Source of the DNA: Crocodylus rhombifer
Lineage: Eukaryota; Chordata; Crocodylia; Crocodylidae
Length of the DNA stretch: 64,000 bases
NCBI GenBank assembly: GCA_038503035.1
Contig: JAVSML010020405.1
Coordinates: forward strand, 62,001 to 126,000
Reading direction: 5' to 3'
The translations under genes and the position numbers were made by a program. Shown here one piece after another: positions 1 to 23,500 of the stretch. Position 1 is the first letter of the stretch, and the number at the start of each line of letters is the position of its first letter. The notes under the pieces were generated by a model. It did not search any database and had not been told where the DNA came from. It worked only from the letters and a program-made list of their open reading frames with translations.

Positions 1-136
1 CACGAGGAGAACGTGATGTGATGGGATGGTGGGAGTGGGAGGTGGGCCCTCAGATGGACAAGGGAGAGGGTGTTCTTCCTACTGGAGAATAGCAGGGAAA
101 TGCTGTTTGACCCAATCCTTTTCCTTTCCACCCCAG
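1..136 (+). other. LCK: End of an LCK intron
   Basis: These bases precede the first visible LCK exon and end in a pyrimidine-rich acceptor (TTTCCACCCCAG). No coding signal is seen. Confidence 0.8.
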
Positions 137-11477
<11,341 letters not shown>

Positions 11478-12047
11478 TGGGATGGGGCTAGAGGCATCCT
11501 CACGTCAGGATGGGCGGAGGGGAATAGCCCCTATGCATTACCTCTTCAGAAACTTTATGCAGATCGGGCCTTGGCATTTGGATCACAGCAAATGTTGGCA
11601 GGACCTCAGCTCTCCCTCCGTCCATAGCAAAGACGCGTGTTCCTGGAGCACTCTCAGCCAGCAGACCTTGCCTCAAAGCACACCGGAGGCACCGAGTTGA
11701 CAAGTGTTTTGACCCAAGATGCTGCTAGATCTCTTTCTGAGCTCCCTCTGCAAGTATGCACATGCTACTTTACCCATCTCAGTGCCATGTGCACACTGGC
11801 CTCATGCTCACTCACAATGCATCTGTCCAGATAACCACACAGATACACAGCCATGCAGATGGTCACTGCCTAGACCATATTCGTTCCTGTGGGCCTAGAC
11901 CCACCCATGCTGTACAGACAGAGTGTACTCCTAGCGAGAGGCACTGTCAAGTCCTATAAACTTCTCTCTGGCAACTATAATCACAAATTTGATCTGAAAA
12001 TAACATAGGGGCCAAACTCGCTTACAGTCTCAGATAATGCTCAGAAC

Positions 12048-12130
12048 ACAAGAACAATCGCGCTGGATCAGCTGGACCCCATCTCAGCACTGATTTTCCA
12101 CAATGAGATGCTCAAAGGGCTACAAAGTGG
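12048..12130 (-). mobile_element. CR1-like LINE fragment (antisense)
   Basis: The stretch AACACAAGAACAATCGCGC, followed by a GGATCAG...CCCATCT pattern, resembles the antisense 3' end seen more fully at 21594. It is degraded. Confidence 0.45.
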
Positions 12131-13245
12131 AACTTCCCGTGTCCCTTTCACCCCCAGTTCTCCCCGCTATATTTCTTTGGTGGTTTTTTATTCCTTTCTG
12201 TAGTGGAGAAGGATGGTACATCAATGCCAAGGTGTTTTGCATGAACATGCCAGCTGTGTGACTGGAAGCTGTCCAAGGCTGGGGCTGTGATCAAGGCATG
12301 CAAATAGCTGCACTCACCACAGGTACTGTAGAAGGACACAGGGCCCATTGTGCAATGCAACAGGTCTTCACATTAGAGCTCAGATCCCTGGAAGATGATG
12401 TATAGAACACCACTGTTCATGTCTGTTGGTCCCAGGGTCACCAAAGCAGTCATTCGCTGTACTGCTGACTTATTTTTCTTCACTCTGAAACCACACTGCT
12501 GGACTCTGACTAGTGTCATTCACACCAACAACCTTTTAGAGAGTTTGGTAAAGTAATTACCAGATTCAACTATATTATGAAAGGGAGAAGGGAGTTTACA
12601 GTCATGAAGAAAAAGCGCTGATTGCAGCTCAGACGATCAGGCTAAGTACAGATGTTCAAAAAAGCCTGAAGTGGGAGCAACCTAAGTTACGTGGTTTTCT
12701 GTAAGCGGCATAATTTAGGTTAGTAGCAAACAGAACACGTTTGCTTTTTGATGTGGGGGGAGGGCAAATCTTAGACTGGGGTCCGCCAGTTTTAAACCAG
12801 TCTATGGGTGTTGAACTTCTGTTATGGGTATAGGCTGGTTTCCAATCACTTATACTGGTAAAAGTGCAATGTCTGTACATGGTCTCAGTGAGAAGTAGAG
12901 ATGCACAGGACTCTGCTCCAACCATCAAGACTGCTTTGGTTACCCCAAACCCCAGACACTGGCATTCTGTAATATACTTAGAGATGGACTTGAACAGCAC
13001 CATTTAGATCCAGAACCGGACCCTCTCAGAACTGGCACCAGACCAGCGGAGGTGGGAGTGTGAGGCTCTAGGTAGGCCCGTCAGGGAAGGGTTTCAGCAT
13101 AGTCTCACTAAAGGCTTGCTCACCAGGAACCCACCCAGATTTTTGGTTTAGGAATGAGCTATCCTGAATGACGAGACATTCATTGTAAGATTTTTCTTTC
13201 TCCATTTCATTGTAAAGCCCTGTCCTGTATTGCTGTTTTACTTTC

Positions 13246-13251
13246 ATTAAA
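13246..13251 (+). terminator. Candidate LCK polyadenylation signal ATTAAA
   Basis: ATTAAA follows an AT-rich, T-rich stretch and is followed by a GT-containing segment. AATAAA at 13359 is an alternative. Confidence 0.4.
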
Positions 13252-13888
13252 CAACAACGTAATGATGTGGCTCCATCCGGTCCACGGCAAGGAAGATCGA
13301 CGCATCCTAATCACACACTGGGGGTGCACAGAGCTGAGGGTGGGGTCCTGTCATGCCTAATAAAAGATGGTGGGCCAGCTGGCCCTGCCTTCCGCTGCTA
13401 CAGCAAACCTGCTTGGGGTCTGGGTCCCCGGGATCCTGGGTCTCTTGTGTGAGTGTAGGGCGGGGGTTGTCTCAGCACATCAGAATCAGGCCCTAAGCAC
13501 AGCAACCCTTCATGTTTCACAAGAGACATGACACCTGGCACGATGGCTGAGGGGAACTGGCAGGATTAGGATTTGCAGACGGGCGATGCTGGCATCCCAG
13601 GGAGCTGATCTGACTCATGGGGCAGGCAGGGAGTTTGCAAGGCTGGCCCTGCAGCCAGGGAGCCATTGATGCTAGGTGGAAGCGAGGGTGCTGGGGGAGG
13701 CAGGATCCAAGGCAGTATTCAGCCACTGGCAGGGGCTGAGGGGCGCAGCCAGCACCTGAAGGGTGGCGTGGGACATGTGGGGCAGCACTGGGCACACCAG
13801 GGAATGAGATACCACAAAATGGCTGGCTTGTTTGGCACCAGTTCAACACATTGCTCCCAAGCACACTGTTGGAGCCAGGGGACCCCCA

Positions 13889-13996
13889 GTGCTTTCCCAC
13901 AATGCACTGCTGCACCCACCCCCTGGTAACAGAGACCCCTAGGCACACGGCTCTCCCGCCAGGCCAGATGTGCAGCAGTGCATTATGGGAAAGCAG
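13889..13996. promoter_or_regulatory. Inverted pair of ZNF143/STAF-like sites upstream of HDAC1
   Basis: The left arm 13889-13914 contains TTTCCCACAATGCACTGC and the right arm 13971-13996 contains GCAGTGCATTATGGGAAA. The 26-bp arms match at 24 positions in inverted orientation with a 56-bp spacer. TTCCCA-AATGCA-TGC resembles the ZNF143 promoter motif. A worn miniature transposon is an alternative, but no target duplication is visible. Confidence 0.5.
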
Positions 13997-14048
13997 TAAC
14001 AAGGGATGCCTGTGCAGGCAAAGAGCATGCCATGGAGGCAAGGGTCAA

Positions 14049-14377
14049 ATGGTTCAGTCCTGTCTGCCTTGATTGCCTCTCCCATGGGCATGGTACACTG
14101 CTATCTGACCCCCCTCCGCCATTCTCGTAGAATGGTACAGCCCTATCTACCCAGACCCTCTCCTAGGGGAACTGGCCACCCCTCACCCACCCCCCTTCTC
14201 CGGGATTGGTACAGTCCTGGCAGCCCGTTCCTTCCACGGCGTTTGCTCTCTGAATGGTACAGTCCAGGAAACCTCGCTGCCTACCTACCATGCTGTCCCC
14301 TGGCTCCGCCTTCACTGCCTTCTGATTGGTCGAATCAAGAGCAAAGGGCTAAAGCCCCTCCCCGATAGGTCGGCTGT
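14049..14377 (+). repeat. Degenerate ATGGTACAGTCC repeat array in the HDAC1 promoter
   Basis: Related words recur on the + strand near 14049 (AATGGTTCAGTCC), 14089 (CATGGTACACTGC), 14131 (AATGGTACAGCCC), 14205 (ATTGGTACAGTCC), 14253 (AATGGTACAGTCC) and 14325 (ATTGGTCGAATC), with a weaker one at 14364. Spacing is 41-74 bp. Two copies carry ATTGG, the inverted CCAAT box; the one at 14323 (TGATTGGTC) is a strong NF-Y match. Confidence 0.6.
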
Positions 14378-14475
14378 CCCGCGGGGGCGGGGGGAGGTGG
14401 GTTGTGGGGTGCCCTGGCCCCTGGGGCAGGTTCGGTTGAGTCGCGAAGGGTCTGTCGCTGTCGGGAGGCAGGAAA
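14320..14475 (+). promoter_or_regulatory. HDAC1: HDAC1 core promoter and 5' UTR
   Basis: A CCAAT box in reverse orientation (CTGATTGGTC, about 14322) and a GC box in GCGGGGGCGGGGGGAGG at 14381 precede the ATG at 14476. No TATA box is evident. The region begins a CpG-rich stretch that continues into intron 1, as expected for a housekeeping promoter. The transcription start is not determinable here. Confidence 0.7.
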
Positions 14476-14524
14476 ATGGCGCTGACGCAGGGGACCAAGC
14501 GGAAAGTCTGTTATTACTATGATG
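14476..14524 (+). CDS. HDAC1: HDAC1 exon 1
   Basis: Encodes [16 protein letters not shown] plus one base of a glycine codon. The ATG follows GGAAA in a CpG-rich 5' UTR and matches the family start. Confidence 0.97.
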
Positions 14525-17500
14525 GTGAGCGAGCGGCGTGCATGGGGTGGGGGCAGCAGGAGGAGGGCCCGAGGGGCGCTACAGGCGGGGGCTCCAGGGG
14601 GCTGCCCTGGGGGGCACTGAGATGGCCTATAGGGGGCCCCTGGCTGGGGGGGCGCTGAGGGCGCACCCCAGTTGGTGGGGGAGGGACTCCCCCACTTCGT
14701 GGGGGAGGGGCGCCCCCGGTTGGTGGGGGGAGGGCCGCTAAGGGGGAAGCTGCCTGGGGGGGGGCGGCGCCCCCTGGTTGGCGGGGTGAGGGGCGCTGAG
14801 GGGGCCCCTAGGTGGCGCCTGCCGGGGGGGAGGCATTGAGGAGGGCTCTGGTGACACCTGGCTGAGGGGGGGATGACACTGAGCGGTGCCCTGCAGGGTG
14901 CCTGGCTAAGGGGGGACACTGAGGAAGATCCTAAGGGGTGTCTGGCTGCAGGGGGCTGGCATTGAGGAGGCCACCGGGGGCACCTGATAACGGGGGTAGG
15001 GGCACTGAGGAGGGCCCTAGCGGGTGCCTGGTTTGTTGGGGGGGGCTGTGCTGAGGAGCTGTCTGGGAGCAGCTGGCTGAGAAAAGGGAGCCCTGAGGGG
15101 GGTCCGAAGGAGCAGCCCCTCTATAGAGGCCTGTGGGTCACTGAGGAAGGTGCAGCAGGAAGAGGAAGTGAAGCTCTTCACAACTCCTGGGTCTGTGAGG
15201 ATGTATCGAGACAGCCTTTCCCTCCACACTGGGGAGTTGCTGTGATACGGCTTATGATTTAAGGCCTGGCATAACTTGGTGGGACTGTAGATTTAGTGAG
15301 TGTGTGCAGGGATCCAGGCTTTATGCTGCGCTGTTCATCCCGTGGCCCTTGCCCAGGTAATGGGCTGACCGAGGCAGTTCACTCTTTCCCGCTGCGGTTG
15401 CAAAGGGAGGAATTGCAGTCACTCTGCTCTGCACGTTCACTACCGCGCGGGTCACCGTGTTTTCTGCCAGCAGGGGGAGGTGTTTTGGGAGAGGTGCATC
15501 GATCTGCACAAAATGGATCACGTAGTCCTCGTATAGATTATAATGTTTTTAGTAGTTGAAGCTGGCTAAAAATAGCTGTTCTCGTTTGGTTTGCTTTGGG
15601 GCAAGAGGATGTTTTCAACGATCATCCAGACTTGGTTGTCTAAATGAATTTATTCAGTATCTATCGGGGAATTTTCATGGCTTTGGTATAGTAACTTCCA
15701 GTACTAACTCCTGATGTTGTCCTCAGATCCATGCCTTTGACTTTTGCACAGTGTCCCATTGCCTGACGTCCCTCGGCACCCTAGTTATTAACCTATACCC
15801 TGCACCCCTGTTGCCGTTGTCTCATGGTTTTTGTCCCATTGGCCTTACTCTAGTCATTGAAGGGGGGCTCGTTAGTTTCTGGTGGGCTTAGGCCCACCAT
15901 CAATATATAACAAATAGTTTTGACTTGAGGGGTGTTCTGCCCAGGGTTCTCCCCATGCCCATCTTGGTGCTGTGCATGGACCATAGGTCATTTGCAGTGA
16001 TGTGATTCTGATTTCTTCACCCCATCATTCTACTTTCTACTTTCTGTGCACGTTTGATACTAAAGCAGAGTATTGGTGAGCTGCCGCTGCTGAAACTTGG
16101 ATGAAAACTTCAGGGTCCCTTGAAATACTAGTTTATGTTCCTTGCACTTGAGGAAACACTACACCTACTTAAGTAACTCGGATGTTGCATGAAAACTGTT
16201 TATGTCTGGAGATCTTTTTGTGTTTAGAAACGTAATTGGTCATCAATGCATGAGCTTCTTTGTGATTATTAAGTGAGGAACGAGGAGGCCCTTCTCCTGT
16301 ACGTGGGTTTCTCTCCCCTCCCCAGCAAGATAGCTAATGCGTGCTGGTTGTTTGCACACAAGATAGCTAAGTGACAACTCTATTTGATGTTGCTAGTTTA
16401 CCTCCTGATAAAACTTTTACTCTGGTTTTACAGTGGGATAATGAACTATCAGTAGTTACCTTGTGGTAAAAACATTCCTTTTTTTATTGTCAGTTAACAT
16501 GCAATCGAACATTCTTCAAGTCCATCTTATTTTAGGGCTCTTCCACACAGGGGAGCTAGTGTGGAATAATCTAGGGGTGATTTTAAATTGTAGTAGCCTT
16601 TTTTGTACTTACTGTGTGCATGCTCTGGCCTTGCCCAGCTAGGCTGCCTCATGTTCTGGCAGCAGATGGCAGTGGCAACCATGAAAGCCTGTGCACACAG
16701 ATGTGCTTCTGTGGCTTTTCACAGCTCCACTCCGCAGCCCTGCCACCAGAATGTAAGCACACCCTGGCAAGGCAAAAAGGATGCAGCTGGCAGGAGGTGC
16801 TGGGTTATCTACATAGGCCTTCAGCTTGCTGCCAGGTGGAAGCAGAAGTCTCATTCCTTGGCAGAGGTGGAGTAAATGCAAGCAAAAAGGAGAGTTGTGG
16901 CATCACAAGGGAGACTTGGTGTGAAAGTGCTTAAATTTTTGCTTGCAAAACTTTGTAATCTAAACTAGGCCTCTTATTTAAGGCTGATAGTGAGGAATAG
17001 CTACTGTGCTTTAAATTCACACCCTAGACTTTTCCATATTTGGTTCCTCTTTAAACAAATCCTTGAGATGGCAGAGATATCCACTGCTGTAAAAGGGAAA
17101 TCTGGTAACTTAATTTTGTTTAGCAGAGTAAAAACCTCAAGATATCATCCTCAATTCAAAGCATTTACAATCAGTCTTCTGTATTTAATTGAGAGCCCAG
17201 GGCATAACTGTAACAAGTGGCTGTTTTCTCTTGGGCTGCTGTTCATTTAGTAGTTAGATAGGGGCTTCACAAATATTCCCTAGGGAGACTCTTTAGCTTT
17301 TTCTCTGGTTACCTTTAAGCCTTTTTTATATTTAAAATTAACCCTACTTTCAACACGGGTGCTGTTGCCTCCATACAAGATTCTGTTTTAAGTGAGGAAA
17401 ACTGCAGTTTCACTCCAAATAATGTTAATCTCCAGTGGAGATTGTGTCATTCTCTGTCTATCCAGAGACTTGTATTGGTTCAAGTACACTGATGGCCGAA

Positions 17501-20500
17501 AGTGGAGTTAAATCCCAGCACAGGAAAAGCTTCATTCTACTGCCCTGACAGCCAGCAGAGAAGTTCCTCCTGAATGCTGGGATATGTGATGAAATATTAG
17601 ATACTCCCAACTGAGTCATCGCAGGCTAGATTGCTTCTACCATGGTTTTGAGTTGTGAAACTAGTTGAACTATGTTAGTGGTGCGCATATATACATACAC
17701 ACGTAAATCACCTACACAAATGGCATTAGGTGCATCAGCCCAATAAGGGATGTGATGCTGATGGGCCTTTGTGCATTTCAAGCAATAATAAAGGACAAAA
17801 ATAATTGAGACGATAGAAATTAGGAGTTCTTTCATCTTCAGAGTGCATAGCAGACTAAGTATCTTATTGCCCTCTCTTATTGTTCACCAGGGTAATGATG
17901 AATATCTGATTTTCCATTAGGTATTTCCTAACAGTGAATTAGGGAAATATCATTTTATACCATACCATTTTATAGATTAGGAAACTTGGTACAAAAAGGC
18001 TTTGTGATATGCTGAGTGAGTCATTGTCTTAGCTGAAATTAGAAGTTCAGAGTGCTGAGCTGCTAGTCCTGCTCAGAAAAATAGATGTGAAAGTTTCCCA
18101 GTGAAAATGGGATCCTCTTCCTATGTGGGATAGTTAAAATTGATGCTCACCTTCTGGAAATGATTCTAGAAGTTTTGTAATTTTGAGAAGGATATCATTC
18201 AGGGGCATACTGCACATAATGTGACGGGATCTTTCCTTGCAAGATACGTGTTCAGTTAATCAAACATCTGTGATCTGCTGGAGGGTCGTGTTCTTTATTA
18301 CCAGTGTAATTCTTAGATTGTCCAAGGCCTCAGTTAACCTGACTGTGATAACCAAAGTTGCTGTGAATCTAGAGAAGGATGTATGTGCATGAGATAGGGA
18401 GGGGAGCCCTTACAGACAGTCAAATTGTGGAACTAGAAAATGACAGGAAATATAGGTCAGCTGCAACTAAACAGCAGGTGGTTTCTGTCACTTTTCTCTG
18501 CAGTGATACTGCTTGAAGGACTTTCTTTCCACTGTAACCAAATACTTCTTGTTTCCAGGGGATGTTGGAAACTACTATTATGGCCAGGGCCATCCAATGA
18601 AGCCCCACAGGATCCGAATGACCCATAACCTCCTGCTGAACTATGGCCTTTACAGAAAAATGGAGATCTATGTAAGTATACGTCTGGCCACTAAATGAGA
18701 AAAACAATGCATGTGAGGCTGATGGGAGGTTTACTTAGTCTGCCAAGCTGTCACTTTTAATGCGGAAGTAAAGGGTTTCTGTGCAGACTCTTACACGCTT
18801 CTTGGAGAGAAGAACACAGTTAAAGAAAGAAAATGGTGAGGACTGAGTGCAGTGTGAAGACCATTCAGAGATGGGCATTTTCACTTACAGCTTCTGTAGT
18901 TTGTTTGGGATATTCTTCTCTCCATGCATGTGATAAATTTCAGTCCTTCTTAGTGCCTCTTACTTCCCCTTGGGAAATAGGATTATATTTCCTTTGGGTT
19001 CCTTTGCTGGTTTGGGTCCTGGTTGAGGTAATCTTGAGCTTTAAATTTAGGATTGGTTGTGGGAATGGGAAAGGAAGAAAGACTGAATTACAAATAAATG
19101 TTGCTGTCTTGTCTGTTACAGCGTCCCCACAAAGCGAATGCAGAAGAAATGACCAAGTACCATAGTGATGACTACATTAAATTTCTGAGATCTATCCGTC
19201 CAGATAATATGTCTGAGTACAGCAAGCAGATGCAAAGATGTAAGCTATGCATGTGATACTGCAGTTTCTTCTAATAAGAAGAGCAATCTCTGGGATGCTA
19301 GGGACTCGTAACTGAACTGGAGGTTATAGCAAGAATCCTATGAAACTTTTTTTTCTCCTGCTTTAAGTTCACTTGACAAATCATTCTTTTTTTTTTAAAT
19401 GAGTTTGTCACTAGATTAACTGCTAAAACTTCTAATACGAAGTCCTCCCAGTGTGGTTAGTCCCTGATTTTTCTGATCTTGTTTCTTGTAGAAGCTCTTT
19501 CAAATTATTTTCTGCCTTTAAAAATGTCCTGATTTCTCCACTGATGTGCTACCAGGATTTTGCATAAGCAACCAACTTTAACAGGGAGGTGTAAGAGGAA
19601 AAAAGGTAGTTTTTCAAACTTGGGAATTTTGATTGTCTACAGCATGACACAAAGCTAGATGGTAAGTGCTGAAGAGTCACTGTTTACCTGCTGAGGTTTG
19701 TGGTGAAATCTGTGGGTCTGCATAATATTTCAGCAATCTTGAAATGCCAGTATCACTAAACCCTATTGCAGCAGGGAACATCTTGTAGATAACTTCCTTG
19801 CAGTAAGGAATAGAGATCCATGGCATTTATATCTTTTCCTGCACAAAAGTGCAGAATGTTTTATAAGTCAGCATAAAAAGCCTTTATAAACCTTACTCCT
19901 TAAATTCAGGACTTTGCAGTTTGACCATTCTAATTCAGATCCAGATCCTGCAAGCATGTGGTGTGCTGAAGTCTGTTTGAATCTAGTGCTGGTTCTGTGG
20001 TGGGGAGATGGCCAGGACCAGGCAGAAGTACTGGACGTGGATGTGAAAGTACTGGATGGTGATGGTTTGAGTTGGTTTGTTGGACTGTAGCTTCCATGTT
20101 CTGTAGGTCAGAGGTGATGGTCCCTTTAAGCCTCTGAAATCTATCAATCGGAGAATGTATTGTTTTGTGTCTGGAAGAATCTTTTGGTGGCCTGTAGTTA
20201 TAAAAACTTATTTTTTCAGACTGCAGTTCTGTGCTAACATTATTCACAGATTAACATGGAATGAGCTATATAACTTCTGGCTAGTCTTAACAAATAAAAA
20301 TGCCAGGAGGATAGTTGGATGGTGTTGCCATCCTGCACATTATTTCTCAAAACCTGTAACATTGTTTCATAGGTTTTGTTTTGTATGAAGTGCATGTGAT
20401 AACTCTTCCAGAGTGTCAAAAGATTATAATCTAGAGAGGCTTATATGCACTTCCAGTAGTACCGCGAGTGAAATGCATACAGGGCTCTGGCAACAGAGTT

Positions 20501-23500
20501 TAACAACTAAAGGAATGCGTAATGTGTGCCACAAGTACAGAAGGATTTCTTAGAGTAAGTAATATGCCTTGTTATACTGAAGTGCCTGCTTACACCAACC
20601 AAACTGTTTACCCTGAGACTGGAATGGTTCATCACTACCCAGGCTAGTCTCCCTTTGGTAAACTCAGCATTTTCAGTACTGTATTTCCACAAAAGGGTTT
20701 CACTTTAAAGGAACTACAACAAATATTTTTAAATAGTTGTGGGTGTGAGAGAAAAGTAAAGCGATTCATAGTTAATCCTAATGGCTCCCCTCCCTCCCTC
20801 ACCTTAAAAGTGGTTGTCAAATATTAGCTGCTGTCTAACCACAGAATTAATCCAGTAAGCCTAAAGTTGGGATGAAAGCAGAAGGTGGTGGGACTGTACA
20901 CTCCATGTTCAGGGGTGGTCCCCAGTGAAGAGTCTAGCCACTTTGCTGTTCTTCACTGTTGGGAAGGAGGATTCTGGGTTTTTTAGAAAGATGATTCCAT
21001 CTTTCATATTGGACTCTTGACTACAGGGTAACTGAAATATGAAGCTCCGTGTCCCTCTAGCTGTTTTCTCCCATTCCTTTCTTTCTTTCTGTCTCTTTCC
21101 CACTTCAGAGTCTCATGCCCACTCTAAGGGGATTGGTATACTCTGCTAAATTCCCCACCTAAACCTCCTGGATTCTTTGAAGGCTGTGGTGGGATGAGAG
21201 ATCCATGTAAATTAATGGTTGTGTTATGGGCGACTGCATATGTAGATGCAAATGTTTTTGCCAAGCAGCAGCTGAGTGAGACTCTCAAAAATGGTCAGTT
21301 TTTTTGCTGCTGTCTGTGGGATTCTAAATGGCAGTAGTGACTGTGTGCATTATTTTTACACTCACTCTGTGCCCTGGCACCGTCTGTCTGAAGACTCAGG
21401 AAGTTTATTCTGTAACCATAAGGACAAAAGATTTAATGTGTTGTAATTTGAAAGCCTATAGTCTGTAGAAAACTATGACTTAAGTCTTCTCCATCAGCAG
21501 GGAAAAGCTTACAACCACCTCTTGGAGTGGATTATTTGAGCTCTGCTACTTGCCATTCCCTACTGAAATAGTTGGCAAAGCTGGAGCATTCGGAAACATA
21601 AGAACATAAGGAGTGCTGTACTGAGTTAGGCCAGTGGTCCATCTAGTTCAGGCTCCTTCCTTGACACCCTAGTTATTAACTGTTGATCTGCACTTCTGTT
21701 TCTGTTTTATTGTCCTTTGTCTCAAAAATTAATTTGTTTATACATATAGTGGCCTCCCCCCACCCATTGAAGGAGTAGTGTAGCCTCTGGTTGGCTTGGG
21801 TCCACTGCCAACATACAACCAACAGATCTGTCTCTGACAGTAGCTGTAGTAGATGCTCTGAAGGGAGAGTATATGAACAGGGCATGTCTAGAGTGATCCA
21901 TCCCTTGTCGCACCCTGTTTGACCTCCACCGTCTGGTTCAAGGATGTCGGAGGGTACATCTCTGACTTTTGTTTAATAACTATTAATAGACCTGTCTTCC
22001 GTAAATTTGTCTAATCCCCTTTTGACCTTGGCTTTCTTATCTGTCTCTACAATGTCCGGTGGCAGCAAGTTTCACAGGTTTAGTTAGAAGCTGATAAATA
22101 GAAAAACTTCCTCCTGTTTGTGTTAAACTTGTCTCCTGTTAATTTCAGCAGGTGTCCCTTAGTTCTTGTATTCTGGGACTTTGTGAACATCAGTTCCCTG
22201 TTCACTTTGTCCACATCCTGCATGATTTGATGGATTTCTATTACATATCCCCTCAGTCCTCTTTCCAAACTGAATAGGCTGTTGCTCTAAGGGTAGTGAG
22301 CTGAGTGAGGCTTGCATCAACTGACAACAAAGACAGTAACGTCTTCAGTGAAGGATGGATTGCTTGAATATTTAATTACATCTGTTAGATTTATTTGTTT
22401 CTAAAGTATTTGATTCTAAGTGCACTCAAGTCCTTAAATTAGACTTGCAGCATAATCTTTGCATCTTTTGTGTAGACTTATCCTATTAACACTACCTCTG
22501 TTTCTATTTTTTCAAGTCAACGTTGGGGAAGATTGCCCCGTGTTTGATGGATTGTTTGAGTTTTGTCAGCTGTCTGCAGGAGGATCTGTTGGTAAGCTCA
22601 AGAATCATCTGTTTTTGTTTTAGGAGGATGTATATAATTTGTAACTTAGGGAAATGCATATATAATATGCAACTAAAAACCAACCTTTCAGATTCCTTAG
22701 AATAATTAGGCTGATAGTTTACAATCATTGCCCAGCCTTGAGGCATTTGAATTGGGTTAGTGATTTGTTAGTGATTGAGAATACTTTCATGTCCATGGAT
22801 AAGGCCCAACACACATGATTAAGTATATGATCCATAATCCAAGGGTCACTTCAGTGGAAATGCTGGAGAATCTCTGTGCATAGAATCACAGTGCTGAGAG
22901 CGACATCCTTTCCATAAAGCTGGGACTTTTTATAAAGATACCTTGTTTTAGTTTGAGTTGAAAAAAGCATTTTCATTACTGTATTACTGAGAAACTTTTT
23001 TACTATACAGTTTCCTAAACTTTCTGGATGCCATCCTCACACCGTCTCTCATCCCTTAGAGTCTCAGAACAACAGAGACTCCCTATGCCTGAAGAAGGGT
23101 GACTGCGCCTGAAAGCTTGCTATGAACTTTTTTCCAACTACTCAGTTGATCCAATAAAAGATATCACATCTACTCAGAGAACCTTGCCTGCCTGTATCTT
23201 CACACCGTAGACTTCTAGGAATTCTTATTTCCTGTGTTTAAAAAAATATATATATTTTTGTATCTGCTTCTGTATGTGACACTTCTGAAGTGCCTATCCC
23301 AGTCCTGCAAAAAGATTAATTTCTGCAGATCCTTAGAGCCATGAAAAGTTCCTTGGAGTCAGGGGAAGTGTGGGAGGCAGAAATCTCTTTGCTTGTATTC
23401 AAAAGATCAGAAATCGAGATGTGTTAGAGAGAACCTTTGATTACTGCTTCTTTTTAGAAACCAGTAAATCCAGACTGTGCTTGAACTATGAACCAGGTTA

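Larger units (their letters stand above)
11478..13364 (+). other. LCK: LCK 3' UTR and downstream flank
   Basis: No canonical AATAAA follows the stop until AATAAA at 13359-13364; ATTAAA occurs at 13246-13251. Either could end LCK transcripts, implying a 3' UTR of about 1.8 kb, longer than in mammals. A CR1-like fragment lies at about 12048-12130. The true end cannot be settled from sequence alone. Confidence 0.5.
14525..18558 (+). other. HDAC1: HDAC1 intron 1 (4.0 kb)
   Basis: The first 550 bp are a G-rich degenerate tandem array (14555-15075). An antisense CR1-like fragment lies at about 15735-15930. The rest is AT-richer with no exon recognised. Confidence 0.8.

Noticed and set aside
21594..22290. 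Possible endogenous retrovirus
   Set aside because: No LTR pair or retroviral gene motif is seen; the words match antisense CR1 3' sequence.
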